The notes under the pieces: model-generated
The model's input: only the letters and a program-made list of their open reading frames with translations
Database searches by the model: none
Told to the model about the DNA's origin: nothing
Program-made: the position numbers and the translations under genes
Shown: one piece after another, positions 35,615 through 44,667 of the stretch
How the letters are laid out: the number at the start of each line of letters is the position of its first letter
Position numbering within the stretch: position 1 is the stretch's first letter
Assembly (NCBI RefSeq): GCF_000763385.1
Contig: NZ_JQFA01000002.1
Coordinates: 3,534,001 to 3,598,000, forward strand
Reading direction: 5' to 3'
Source of the DNA: Leptolyngbya sp. KIOST-1
Lineage (GTDB): Bacteria > Cyanobacteriota > Cyanobacteriia > Phormidesmidales > Phormidesmidaceae
DNA: 64,000 bases

Positions 35615-36637
35615 CTAATCTGCGTAGGCAGACAGCTGCCGGAACTGGTAAGTTGCCAGGCCATAGGCAAAGGCTGCGCCGCCGTAAAGAAAGTAGAACC
35701 AGTGCCAGGGAATTACCCGGAGGGCAAACCAGGCCCCGCGCTTGTGCCAAAAGAAGCGGTAAACCCGCTGGTTAACCACCAAAAGTCCGATCATGGTGGC
35801 GATCGCAACGATCCACAGGAAAGGATTGACCCATCCGCCCACCAGGCAGCCCAAGGCCAGCCAGCTGAGCACAACGCTTAGCTTGTTGGTACGGTCTAGA
35901 TTGAGATCATTCATCGGTTGACCCTGGCTAAGAATTAACTCCGTCCAGGGTAGCGCTCGGTAAAAAATCTCGGCCCGTAGCAGTGAAACGGGCTGCCAGC
36001 ACTTCAGGTGCTTGACCTGAATATGTTTGCACAGGCGAATGGTATATCCAGCCCGCCTGAGCCGATAGCCCAACTCAATGTCCTCCACGCAGGGCTTCAG
36101 GTAGCGCTCGTCGAACCCTCCCACCGCTCTAAAGGCATCGGCTCGCACAGCCCCGCAGGCTCCCCAGAAGGTTGACGCTTTTTCGGAGGAGATCTGGTGG
36201 GTGTAGTGGTGAAACAGATTTTTGTACTGGGACAGAAAGTTGGGTGCCCCCGGCTGGTCGTCGTAGGAGCCAATCAGCGCGGCCAGGTTGATATCCTGCT
36301 GAAACGCCTTTTCAACGCCGAGAATAGTGTCGCAACCGACCGTCACATCTGCGTCAATAAAAAACAGGATTTCTCCTCGGGCTAGTCTGGCCCCCTGGTT
36401 TCGGGCACGGGCAGGGCCTCCGGCTGAATCGTAGCGAAAGACCGTTGCCCCAGACTCCTTAGCCACCTGCCAGGAGCCGTCGGTATCGCCATCGGCCACC
36501 ACGATGACCTCATCGGGCAACCGGCTCGACTGCTTCAGGCTGTCGAGGCAGAGGCGGAAGCTCTCGCCACCGTTGTAAACAGGAATAATGACAGAAATAT
36601 TGAGCCGTTCTGATGCATCACCTGGCATGGAATTCAT
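35615..36637 (-). CDS. Family 2 glycosyltransferase with C-terminal membrane helices
   Basis: A 340-residue GT2 protein, first gene of the minus-strand run. ISVIIPVYNGGESFRLCLDSL and VIVVADGDTDGSW bind the nucleotide sugar, FFIDADVTVGCD carries the DAD site, and CVEDIELGYRLRRAGY is the acceptor-side ED motif. Three hydrophobic stretches follow residue about 255. It is preceded by a 514-bp promoter-containing gap and followed 62 bp later by the flavoprotein gene. Confidence 0.88.
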   Translation of the reverse strand: MNSMPGDASERLNISVIIPVYNGGESFRLCLDSLKQSSRLPDEVIVVADGDTDGSWQVAKESGATVFRYDSAGGPARARNQGARLARGEILFFIDADVTVGCDTILGVEKAFQQDINLAALIGSYDDQPGAPNFLSQYKNLFHHYTHQISSEKASTFWGACGAVRADAFRAVGGFDERYLKPCVEDIELGYRLRRAGYTIRLCKHIQVKHLKCWQPVSLLRAEIFYRALPWTELILSQGQPMNDLNLDRTNKLSVVLSWLALGCLVGGWVNPFLWIVAIATMIGLLVVNQRVYRFFWHKRGAWFALRVIPWHWFYFLYGGAAFAYGLATYQFRQLSAYAD

Positions 36638-37151
36638 TGAATCTACGCTTCCTAGAAATACTTATATGCCTGACGGAAAAGAGTTGGTAGTGCAGGATAC
36701 TGGTGCACCAAACCTTTCCCAATAGAAGAAGCTCCTAGAACGCAGCAACTGATTCAGTACTTTTAGGACTTAAATACAATATCTGCAAATCACCCTTCAG
36801 CAAGGTCTTTCGGCCCGAAAAAGCGCTATATATCAGGGAAACTAACATGTCTGTTTTAACCGCATCATGAAATTTCCCTTATCTTTACGATTCCTTTACA
36901 ATAGCTTCTCCGCTGAAACTTTACTCAAAATCTATCTTGAGGGGGATGCTTAAAAGGGGTAGTTTTTGTTTGTGCGCGGGTTGCGTAAATCAATCTGCCG
37001 AACTCAGTAGCCTTCGGTAAAGTCTTGGGATGATTGTGCCAGTAACCACAAGGGTTAGTTGCCATGGGCACCTCAGGCCCACTCTCCCGCTAGGGTTGTG
37101 TCGCAACCAAAACCTGGTTAGCCTGAGGATAATTCTGACTTTAGATCTGCC
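36638..37151. promoter_or_regulatory. AT-rich divergent region, polysaccharide run / TMEM14 copy 1
   Basis: 514 bp between the first GT2 gene (minus) and TMEM14 copy 1 (plus), clearly richer in A/T than the surroundings. It must contain the promoter for the seven-gene run. No boxes are assigned with confidence, and no ORF is supported. Confidence 0.45.
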
Positions 37152-37475
37152 ATGCCTACTGGAGCCCTGTACGCGATCGCCTACGCCGCGCTCTCTGCGA
37201 TCGGTGGCCTGATTGGCTATGCCCAGGCCCGTAGCCAGGTGTCCTTAGTTAGTGGACTGGTCAGCGCCACGCTGCTGCTGGTGAGGGCGTGGCTGTGGCA
37301 GGCCGGTTCCGCTGGCGGTGCCGGTATGGCCATGGGCGTAACCGCCGCGCTGGTGATCATCTTCATTCGTCGCTGGATGGAAACTCGCAAGGCCATGCCC
37401 GCCATCGTTATGATTGTGGCGGGTGTGCTAGCGTTTATTGGCATGGGCCTATCGCTGGTTGGCGCACAGCAGTAG
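37152..37475 (+). CDS. TMEM14 family membrane protein, copy 1 (Gly45Arg variant)
   Basis: A 107-residue, four-helix TMEM14 protein. It is nearly identical to the copy at 41503-41826, differing at residues 33 (Val/Ile), 45 (Arg/Gly) and 93 (Glu/Gln). Arg45 falls inside the second hydrophobic helix (SATLLLVRAWLW), where copy 2 and the family have Gly, so this copy may be impaired. Homology between the two loci starts at the start codon and continues past the stop for about 260 bp; the upstream sequences differ. TMEM14-type proteins in plants (FAX) export fatty acids from plastids; a lipid-export role here is inference. Confidence 0.8.
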   Translation: MPTGALYAIAYAALSAIGGLIGYAQARSQVSLVSGLVSATLLLVRAWLWQAGSAGGAGMAMGVTAALVIIFIRRWMETRKAMPAIVMIVAGVLAFIGMGLSLVGAQQ

Positions 37476-37587
37476 GTCGTGAGTCAATCGGGCCATAGCT
37501 GGCTGTGCCGAGCCGGAACAGACCAGGCGGTTCTGACAATCTATAGCCCAGCTTTAAAGAGCCAACCTCTGCCAGGTTGAGAGAACA

Positions 37588-37735
37588 TTAAGGAGAGTTT
37601 GTGGATTGTCTGGAAGTTGGGGAACCTGACGGCGAGGATGTCTGTCTGCACTAAAGCTTGAGCCGAAATATAGTGATGGCTGCACCTTCTGGTTGGTGGT
37701 CAAAGCGCCAGAGTGCGGCGGCTAGAGGTGCAACC
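37588..37735 (-). pseudogene. Remnant of the SLH lipoprotein gene 3' end
   Basis: About 150 bp matching the last roughly 45 codons of the SLH lipoprotein gene at 41939, including the TAA at 37588-37590 and the final codons (QSTNS). Sequence such as CTTGAGCCGAAATA still matches CTTGAGCTGAAATA in the intact gene. It then diverges with small indels, and no 5' part is present. It is a by-product of the segmental duplication. Confidence 0.7.
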
Positions 37736-38137
37736 GCAGGCCCTACACAACCCCTATAAAATTGCCAATGGTCAGCGATGTATGGTTGAAGAAGAAGGTG
37801 CTCGCCGGGAATGCAAATCCAAAAAGATGCGATCGCTATAGCCCAGCCTACCCCCCCACGGTTCCAGAGTGTGCCCGCAGGGGTTGCTGCGGCAGATCAA
37901 TCAACTGTGTAACCTGGCAAATAGCGTTTCCAAGCATAGACAGCAGTAATGTCTGGAAAATTGGGAACAGCTCCAATCACTGCTCTCTGGGTAACAGCAG
38001 CAGTAACCTCTGACTGTATACCCCTGAAACTGCATGCTCTGCTAGATACAGGCCGACCATCAGCTTCCATTTCCATATTTGAAAATAAGGGAGTTGATGC
38101 TAACAAGCAAAAAATACTGTAGGCGAAAAATTAGGAG
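37736..38137. other. Left end of the AT-rich insert, non-coding
   Basis: About 400 bp between the repeat and the flippase gene end. Short frames on both strands have no family resemblance. Nothing else was recognised. Confidence 0.4.
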
Positions 38138-39604
38138 CTAGGATTTTCCATGCCTGGACATAAGCAACTTCCTCAATCCCCATAGTTCATAAAAAAGATG
38201 ACGCGTAAATATAAAGAGCATTGCTATGTAGAGTAAACCTCCCAGCATGGTAGAGATAATTATAACCCAATGGGATTCTACCAAACTTGACAAGAAGCTT
38301 TTGAACATAACAATGACCACCAGCATTGCAATAGAGTAAGCTAACGGAGCCATTAACCGATTTAAATAGTCCAGGAAGGTGACTTTTAAAAACTTTTTGA
38401 GCATCCAAATGCTGACAGGAATGACCAAAAAATCACTGGCTACATAAGCAAGGGCAACTGCTAAAACTCCCCACTTCACCGCCATCCAACAGAAAATAAA
38501 ATTTAAGGTGGAATTTAGGATGTCAAGTTTTACATTTTGGAATGGATGGCCTATCGCAATTAATACAGATTGATTGAGCAGGATGATAAAGTAAATCATG
38601 CCGCCTACCGATAAAATTTGCATTATCGGTATAGACGGATACCACTGCTCTCCAAAAATAGTTAAAACGAGTTCATCCGCTAGAGAGACAACCCCTAAAA
38701 AAAATGGGAAAGCAATTAGACTTGAAAACTGAAGGGCCTTGTAAAAGGCGTTAACAAGTCTTCCTGTGTCTGATTGTAAGCGAGAAAGTGCAGGGAATAT
38801 AACCTGGTTTGGGGTCTGAACCAAAAGCTGAATTAATACTTGAAAAACCCTATAGGCTACTGCATAATAACCAAGAGAAATACTTCCAAGGAAGTAACCA
38901 ATTAAAAGAGTATCTGTATTTTGGTTGAGATAGGTTAAAATGTTTGACGATAAGGCAGGAGCTCCAAAGCTGTAGAGTTCTTTTAGGCGATCTAAAGAGA
39001 ACTTTAGTTTGGGGCGCCAACTGCTGAGGCTCCAAAAGGCTGCAACTCCAACTACTTCAAACGTTATCTGCTGTCCGACCAAGCTCCAAACGCCATAGCC
39101 TTGGAAGGCTAGCGTAACACCTACAACACCACTGACTAAAATACCTATAAGTACTCTAGTTGCAATTTTTTGAAATGCTATCTGCCTCCTCAAAATGGCA
39201 ATGTGAACCATATTGAGAGATTCGAGAAAAGGCAAAATAGAAAAAGCTTGAACAATTGATTTAAGTAGCGGTTCTTGGAAGATAAGAGCGATTGTCGAAG
39301 CGCTAGCTAAGCCAAGAAGAGAGAAAAATAACCCGAGGCAGACTTGAGCCCAAAATGCCGAATCCAAATGTTCGGAGTCAAGATCAGGACGTTGGACGAG
39401 GGCAGCAGTTAAACCCTGGTTGATGGAAATGCTAACAAACGCTAAGAAAGAGTTGGCTAAAGCAACTAGACCAAACGATTCTGGAGCCAGCAATCTGGCC
39501 ATGACTAAAAATATGAGGAGTGAACCCATCTGGCTACTCCAATTCTGAAGAAACGACCAGGCAACCCCCCGAATAGTTTGCTGCTTAATATTCATCCTTA
39601 GCAA
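38138..39604 (-). CDS. Lipopolysaccharide/oligosaccharide flippase (MOP superfamily, Wzx/WzxC-like)
   Basis: A 488-residue polytopic protein. The N-terminal KQQTIRGVAWSFLQNWSSQMGSLLIFLVMARLLAPESFGLVALA is the family opening, followed by GAPALSSNILTYLNQNTDTLLIGYFLGSISLGYYAVAYR and FPALSRLQSD. It is clearly distinct from the flippase at 30451. Base composition is much richer in A/T than the housekeeping genes, supporting acquisition. The start could be TTG 39604 (AAGAG at a normal distance) or ATG 39595. Confidence 0.88.
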   Translation of the reverse strand: MLRMNIKQQTIRGVAWSFLQNWSSQMGSLLIFLVMARLLAPESFGLVALANSFLAFVSISINQGLTAALVQRPDLDSEHLDSAFWAQVCLGLFFSLLGLASASTIALIFQEPLLKSIVQAFSILPFLESLNMVHIAILRRQIAFQKIATRVLIGILVSGVVGVTLAFQGYGVWSLVGQQITFEVVGVAAFWSLSSWRPKLKFSLDRLKELYSFGAPALSSNILTYLNQNTDTLLIGYFLGSISLGYYAVAYRVFQVLIQLLVQTPNQVIFPALSRLQSDTGRLVNAFYKALQFSSLIAFPFFLGVVSLADELVLTIFGEQWYPSIPIMQILSVGGMIYFIILLNQSVLIAIGHPFQNVKLDILNSTLNFIFCWMAVKWGVLAVALAYVASDFLVIPVSIWMLKKFLKVTFLDYLNRLMAPLAYSIAMLVVIVMFKSFLSSLVESHWVIIISTMLGGLLYIAMLFIFTRHLFYELWGLRKLLMSRHGKS

Positions 39605-39871
39605 AACTCTTATTTGTGTTTAGAAATATAAAATTTGGAATGCAGCGTTTGTCCTCTGTAAGGCGTGGTCTGATGAAATTATGGCAACCTTATTTTTAAG
39701 AGGATAATGAACTCGTTTGATATGAGAGTTTTCATGAGCCAAAAACTGGTAATACCAAATCTAATGTGAGGACGATTAGAAAACTTTGGGTTAGAGATCT
39801 TTGGCGGCAAGCCTTGCAGGTGCCGAGTTAAGCGCATCTTCAAAAAATATTGGATAAGGCTAAACTATTCC

Positions 39872-40870
39872 TCAAGCGCTTGTCTTTCTATTATGATTCG
39901 TTGAGGCAGAGTTGTCTTGATCAGGTCCCTTTAGCAAGAATTTTCCTATGCCAGTCTTTGAGTGGAAAAGATGATGTTCAACTTGACAGGTGCTCCATCC
40001 CTGCTTCCGCAAAACTTTTGATGCAAAATATTTTGAAGTATTTTTTCTGTCGATAAATATTTTTTCAAGGGCAGAATCTCTTACTCTTTGAGGATCAGGA
40101 GTATGGTATTTATAATATTCCACTGCTTGAGCAATGGCTTTGGGATTAGATGGGACAATACGGGAATTTTCCGTAGTAAAGTAACGTGCTCTGCCCCCTT
40201 GAGACCTGGTGCTGACTACTGGAATGCCACAGAGCAAGCCTTCTAAGCTAGCCCACATGGCTCCTTCAACTTTTGATAGAGCAAGGATGCAATGAGATTT
40301 TTGCATCAAGCTTGTGATCTCCTGAAGGTCGGATATATAGCGTTTGTTCCAATCTGCATGCTTAACTTTAGGCTCAAACTGCCTCAAGTCATATTCACCC
40401 AGTGAGTTTTCAGGACAAGCGTAAGTTAAGACATAAAGTTTTTTAATGTACTCAGCTAGGTGTAATCGTTTAAAGGCTACAGCTTGAGCCGCATAGAATG
40501 CATCGTAACGACAGTCGCGATCCTCATTTGCTAAGGTGAAAACCTGCTCGTTAATGAACTGACCTTGAGGCATTAATAGTACTGGAATACCTAATGCTCT
40601 GCAGCGCCAAACTTCTTCTAAAGAATTGGCCATGACTATATAGTTCACCCCCATGGCATGCAGACTTCTCCACCTCCTGAAACGAATTTTTGCAATTTCC
40701 CAGTTGAAAAACCACATTAGGCTTTCGAAACACCAATCCCCTGGTTTAAGATGATTTACAAGCCTAGCCATAACATCTTTCCCTTCAAAGCTTGCCTTGA
40801 AAATGTAAACACCAGGCTCGTCAAAAACTTTGTAGATGTGATCAGAGACTAGGCGATGTTGGGCAACCAT
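39872..40870 (-). CDS. Glycosyltransferase-like protein (GT-B, GT4-like)
   Basis: A 332-residue protein. The C-terminal half has a GT-B donor-site look: HCILALSKVEGAMWASLEGLLCGIPVVSTRSQGGRARYF (the E-x7-E-type motif, then the G-P-x-V step), followed by NSRIVPSNPKAIAQAVEYY. The N-terminal acceptor half has no clear family match. Composition is AT-rich like the neighbouring flippase. It lies 267 bp upstream of that gene on the same strand and is probably co-acquired. The sugar specificity is unknown. Confidence 0.72.
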   Translation of the reverse strand: MVAQHRLVSDHIYKVFDEPGVYIFKASFEGKDVMARLVNHLKPGDWCFESLMWFFNWEIAKIRFRRWRSLHAMGVNYIVMANSLEEVWRCRALGIPVLLMPQGQFINEQVFTLANEDRDCRYDAFYAAQAVAFKRLHLAEYIKKLYVLTYACPENSLGEYDLRQFEPKVKHADWNKRYISDLQEITSLMQKSHCILALSKVEGAMWASLEGLLCGIPVVSTRSQGGRARYFTTENSRIVPSNPKAIAQAVEYYKYHTPDPQRVRDSALEKIFIDRKNTSKYFASKVLRKQGWSTCQVEHHLFHSKTGIGKFLLKGPDQDNSASTNHNRKTSA

Positions 40871-41502
40871 AATAATTTGACCTTATTTTATTCCTTGGAA
40901 CGCTCTGCTTGGTTAGGAGTTCTACAGGCTGCAGGATTGTCTGGCCCAGACCTTTGAAGCGTAGTTGAAAAACTGTTCCACATTATAGGGTGGAATAATG
41001 ACTGAGCTGAAACAACCGATCGCGGCCATGTCGGGCAGCACTATGGCCATTGACTTATTACACTGGGCATAAAACTTTTAGAGCGATGACGTTTTTATCC
41101 CTGATTAACCGCAGGAAAGGCCAAGTGTTTAACCCAGAGCTTGATTATTTGAATTGTTGCCAATGCTTGAGATTTTGAAAAGCTCCTAGTAGGAATAGTC
41201 AAAGGTTGACCTAGCAATACTTTATATTATTGATGAAGCTATCATAAATACTTGGTCAAGTCATAAGGATATTTCTGGTCTTTACAGATATTTTATGATC
41301 GAAATTGAAAATTTTTGATAACTGTTCTTGGACAAATTCTAGTGCCAGCGGCTTTAGAGCAGTTAGCGGCATTCCCTAGTCCGTCCTCGGTAATTTATAG
41401 CTAAAGTCATATACAGCTTGAGGTTGGTGGCAGGAAATGCTGTAGGGCGTGGGCAGCAGCAAAAACCTAGCCACTGAAGCAGCTTTTTGTGGTCAGAAGG
41501 CT
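40871..41502. promoter_or_regulatory. AT-rich promoter region at the right end of the insert
   Basis: 632 bp with long A/T runs near 41210-41340 and an inverted repeat TTCCAC-N8-GTGGAA near 40977. It must hold the promoter of the GT-B/flippase pair (minus) and of TMEM14 copy 2 (plus). No coding frame is supported. Confidence 0.4.
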
Positions 41503-41826
41503 ATGCCTACTGGAGCCCTGTACGCGATCGCCTACGCCGCGCTCTCTGCGATCGGTGGCCTGATTGGCTACGCCCAGGCCCGTAGCCAGGTGTCCTTAAT
41601 TAGTGGACTGGTCAGCGCCACGCTGCTGTTGGTGGGAGCGTGGCTGTGGCAGGCCGGTTCCGCTGGCGGTGCCGGTATGGCCATGGGCGTAACCGCCGCG
41701 CTGGTGATCATCTTCATTCGTCGCTGGATGCAAACCCGCAAGGCCATGCCCGCCATCGTTATGATTGTGGCGGGTGTGCTGGCGTTTATTGGCATGGGCC
41801 TATCGCTGGTTGGCGCACAGCAGTAG
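41503..41826 (+). CDS. TMEM14 family membrane protein, copy 2
   Basis: A 107-residue four-helix protein: GALYAIAYAALSAIGGLIGYAQ (4-25), VSLISGLVSATLLLVGAWLW (30-49), then GAGMAMGVTAALVIIFIRRW and AIVMIVAGVLAFIGMGLSLVG. Residue 45 is Gly, as in the family, so this is likely the functional parent of copy 1. It faces the SLH lipoprotein gene 3' end, 112 bp away. Confidence 0.85.
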   Translation: MPTGALYAIAYAALSAIGGLIGYAQARSQVSLISGLVSATLLLVGAWLWQAGSAGGAGMAMGVTAALVIIFIRRWMQTRKAMPAIVMIVAGVLAFIGMGLSLVGAQQ

Positions 41827-42075
41827 GTCGTGAGTCAATCGGGCCATAGCTGGCTGTGCCGAGCCGGAACAGACCAGACGGTTCTGGCAATCTATAGCCC
41901 AGCTTGAAAGAGCCAACCTCTGCAAGGTTGCAAAGAGATTAAAGAGAGTTTGTGGATTGTCCGGAAGTTGGGGAACCTGACGGCGAGGATGTCTGTCTAA
42001 GCAGATCTTGAGCTGAAATACCTTCGGTTTGGTTGCCAAATCGCCAAATGGCGGCGGCGGCTTCAGCCTGGGTAA
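41503..42075. repeat. Right direct repeat bracketing the AT-rich insert
   Basis: Counterpart of 37152-37735, in the same orientation. Here it contains the intact TMEM14 gene and the true 3' end of the SLH lipoprotein gene, so this is the ancestral side. About 3.8 kb of AT-rich DNA separates the two repeats. Confidence 0.85.
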
Positions 42076-42949
42076 CGCTCTGCTGCGGCTGGAACAGTGT
42101 GGTGTAGCCAAAGGCGCGACGAATATTAGAAAAATCGCCGATCTGATGGTCAGCCAGCACGGCCCGCAGTGCCAGGGGTTCAATGGCAGCGGCATCCTGA
42201 AAGCCCCAGGCGGCGGTGACCGCTTCGGTCGTCGCGGTGGGCAGCGTTGTGCGGGAGTCCAGGGGAGCTTTCCATAGCACCAGCGTCTCGCGGGTCAGCG
42301 GGGCGTCGGGACGAAAGGTAACCGCCGTGGCATTGCCGGTCTTGGCGCTGGGGATAATTCCTGCCTCGGCCAGCCCCTGAATGGCGGTGAAGTGGGGGTG
42401 GGACGTCGGTACATCCTGAAAGATGGGGCTAGCGCTGGCGGTGGCGGGGCGAATGCGCTGGGCTGGGACATCCTGATAAAACGCATTGTTGGCCGCAAGC
42501 AGCCATTGGGCAAATTCGCTCCGAGTAATGGGCTGGTTGGGCTCAAAGCCAGCCTGAACGTCAGGGTCGCTGACCTTAGCAGGCTGGGTGGCTTCAACCA
42601 GGCCCAGGGCCAGCCAGTCCTGCACAAAGGGACGCAGATCGTCGGGCACCTCGCGGAGCTGAGCGATGCGGAGAGCACCAGTGCCGCCGGTCGTCTGGGC
42701 GTTGCCGGTGGTGGGGACTGAGGCTGAGCGATCCGGGGGAGGCGTCACGTCGGAATCGGTGGTGGCTGCAGTGTTCGTTTCGGGAATGTCGTCCCCGAAC
42801 ACGGGCCGTTCTTGCAGCTGTGGATCGGCCTCGAGGGACTGTTCTAGGCCGCTGCCCGCACAGCCCGTCACCAGCAGCAGACTGAGTCCAGAGACGATAA
42901 GAGCCGTAGGACGAAACGCAGACAAGGGGCGGCCTCCTGAATGGGACAT
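41939..42949 (-). CDS. SLH domain-containing lipoprotein
   Basis: A 336-residue protein starting at ATG 42949. A signal peptide ends in the lipobox LLLVTGC (Cys about 26), so it is likely lipid-anchored. A Pro/Thr/Asp-rich linker (about 30-80) is followed by S-layer-homology-like repeats: VQDWLALGLVEATQ...FEPNQPITRSEFAQWLLAANN, IFQDVPTSHPHFTAIQGLAEAGIIPS...FRPDAPLTRETLVLW, and a third near FQPQQSVTQAEAAAAIWRFG. SLH repeats bind pyruvylated or secondary cell-wall polymers. It is divergent from a nucleoside hydrolase gene, 88 bp away. Confidence 0.85.
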   Translation of the reverse strand: MSHSGGRPLSAFRPTALIVSGLSLLLVTGCAGSGLEQSLEADPQLQERPVFGDDIPETNTAATTDSDVTPPPDRSASVPTTGNAQTTGGTGALRIAQLREVPDDLRPFVQDWLALGLVEATQPAKVSDPDVQAGFEPNQPITRSEFAQWLLAANNAFYQDVPAQRIRPATASASPIFQDVPTSHPHFTAIQGLAEAGIIPSAKTGNATAVTFRPDAPLTRETLVLWKAPLDSRTTLPTATTEAVTAAWGFQDAAAIEPLALRAVLADHQIGDFSNIRRAFGYTTLFQPQQSVTQAEAAAAIWRFGNQTEGISAQDLLRQTSSPSGSPTSGQSTNSL

Positions 42950-43037
42950 TAAGCGATACCTAATGTATTTTAGGACAGTGCCCCTGGGCCCGGTTGGGCC
43001 GCCTGTGCCACCCTCTGTAGAGATTGCCGTAACGACT

Positions 43038-43973
43038 ATGTCTTCCCGCCCGTTAATTATTGACTGCGATCCTGGGGTTGACGATGCGATCGCCCTGCTG
43101 CTGGCCCTGGCCTCTGCCGATGAACTGGATCTGTTTGGAATTACTACCGTGGCGGGCAATGTGCCCCTGGCGCTGACGGCGGCAAACGCTCGCCGCATTT
43201 GTCAGCTAGCCCAGCGCCCGGATGTCCCCGTGTACGCGGGCTGCCCCCGGCCGCTGCTGCGATCGCTGGTCACCGCCGAAGATATTCATGGCAGCACCGG
43301 TCTGGGACCAGGGCTGTTGCCTGAGCCCACCCTGCCGCTCCAGACTCAGCACGCCGTTGCCTTTCTGATTGAGCAGTTGACGACGGCCTCGACCCCGATC
43401 ACCCTGGCCACCCTGGGGCCGTTGACCAACCTGGCGGTGGCCCTAATTCAGTGCCCTGAGATTGCCCAGGGCATCGAGCGAGTGGTGATGATGGGCGGTG
43501 CCCTGGGCCCAGGCAACATTACCCCCGCCGCCGAGTTCAATATCTATGTCGATCCCCATGCGGCGAAGGTTGTGATAGACGCGGGGCTGCCCCTGACCAT
43601 GCTGGGGCTGGATGTCACCCACCAGGTCCTCACCACCCCCGATCGCCTGGCGGCCCTGGAGCATCTGGGTACCCCGGTGGGGACAGCCGCCGCCGCCCTG
43701 CTGCGCCCCTACGGCCAGATCGACTGCGATCGCCACAATCTGGTCGCTCCCCCGCTGCACGACCCCTGCGTGATCGCCTACCTGCTGCGCCCCGACCTCT
43801 TCACCGGGCGACCCATGCGGCTGGCGGTGGAAACGGAGGGCACGCTGTGTCTGGGACGCACCGTCGCCAATGCGTTTCCTTCTCCGACTACCCCGGCCAA
43901 CGCTACCGTGGTTGAAACCGCCGATGCCGAGGGCCTCTATGCTCTTTTGACAGAACGACTTGGGAAACTATAG
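43038..43973 (+). CDS. Nucleoside hydrolase
   Basis: A 311-residue inosine/uridine-preferring nucleoside hydrolase-family enzyme from ATG 43038. The Ca2+-binding N-terminus is LIIDCDPGVDDAIALLLA (6-23), followed by GITTVAGNVPL, PLTNLAVAL, ERVVMMGGALGPGNITPAAEFNIYVDPHAAKVV and a late HDPCVIAYLL. It cleaves the N-glycosidic bond of nucleosides for purine/pyrimidine salvage. The substrate cannot be read from the sequence. Confidence 0.9.
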   Translation: MSSRPLIIDCDPGVDDAIALLLALASADELDLFGITTVAGNVPLALTAANARRICQLAQRPDVPVYAGCPRPLLRSLVTAEDIHGSTGLGPGLLPEPTLPLQTQHAVAFLIEQLTTASTPITLATLGPLTNLAVALIQCPEIAQGIERVVMMGGALGPGNITPAAEFNIYVDPHAAKVVIDAGLPLTMLGLDVTHQVLTTPDRLAALEHLGTPVGTAAAALLRPYGQIDCDRHNLVAPPLHDPCVIAYLLRPDLFTGRPMRLAVETEGTLCLGRTVANAFPSPTTPANATVVETADAEGLYALLTERLGKL

Positions 43974-44015
43974 CTGGGCACAAAACTGCTTGACTGGGCT
44001 TGATAAGATAGGCCC

Positions 44016-44603
44016 ATGAGTTACACCACCGAACAACTCCTGGACTTTCTCGATCAGGAACTGCGCGCCACCTGGAAGGGCGAGCGGGTGGTGCTCTCCT
44101 CTGCCGATCGCCTCGACAACCCGGTCATTTCTAAAGCGATCGGGGCCGAGAAGCTGAGCAAAGTATTTGCAATTCAAGACTTTCGCGCCCAAATTCACGA
44201 CTACCAGCGCCAGCACGGGGTGTCAGGGCTGGTCTGGCACACCTGCCAGTTTGCGGGCCGCAGCCTGCGCGTGCCCGAACTGCACCCTCAGCTGATCGCG
44301 ATCCCCGCCGACAAGGCTGAACTGGTGGCGGCGCGCCCCGCCATGGTGAGGTTTTGGCGAGAGTCGATTCCTGGCCTGCGGCTGTGGATGGCCGGCAATC
44401 AGCCCCAGCCCGTCACCCTGGAGCAGGTGGAACAACGCATTGCCGCCAGCGAATGGGCCGAGCTGGCCGCCACCCGCGACGAACTCTACCTCAGCCTGTG
44501 CTGGGGCGACCCCAAAGACTGTCACTGCGACTGGGCCAAGCCAGAATCGGGCTGCGATCGCATTATTGCCACCGCCGGAGAACCCAGCGGCATCAAGGTA
44601 TAA
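44016..44603 (+). CDS. Conserved hypothetical protein upstream of ccmK3, cysteine-rich tail
   Basis: A 195-residue protein without a recognised fold. The C-terminal third carries C162-x6-C169-x-C171-x8-C180 (CWGDPKDCHCDWAKPESGC) plus an earlier Cys77, which could form a metal site. It opens 42 bp after the nucleoside hydrolase stop and ends 64 bp before ccmK3, on the same strand. A carboxysome link is only suggested by position. Confidence 0.65.
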   Translation: MSYTTEQLLDFLDQELRATWKGERVVLSSADRLDNPVISKAIGAEKLSKVFAIQDFRAQIHDYQRQHGVSGLVWHTCQFAGRSLRVPELHPQLIAIPADKAELVAARPAMVRFWRESIPGLRLWMAGNQPQPVTLEQVEQRIAASEWAELAATRDELYLSLCWGDPKDCHCDWAKPESGCDRIIATAGEPSGIKV

Positions 44604-44609
44604 AGTTAT

Positions 44610-44651
44610 AGTTGGCCCCAAGGCATTGCCCAAGGGTCAGCTATGCCAACT
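44610..44651 (+). promoter_or_regulatory. Stem-loop directly before the ccmK3 ribosome binding site
   Basis: AGTTGGC (44610-44616) pairs with GCCAACT (44645-44651), with an inner CCC...GGG stem that brings the fold to about 42 nt. AAGGAGG follows at 44654-44660. It could terminate the upstream transcript or gate ccmK3 translation. No long U-tract is present. Confidence 0.45.
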
Positions 44652-44667
44652 TTAAGGAGGATCCCCC

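Larger units (their letters stand above)
37152..37735. repeat. Left direct repeat bracketing the AT-rich insert
   Basis: About 584 bp homologous and in the same orientation to 41503-42075. The first 430 bp are nearly identical; similarity then decays through the SLH gene end. The left boundary is sharp at the start codon of the TMEM14 gene. Confidence 0.85.

Noticed and set aside
37762-38106. Short frames on both strands at the left end of the AT-rich insert
   Set aside because: No family resemblance and no ribosome binding site.
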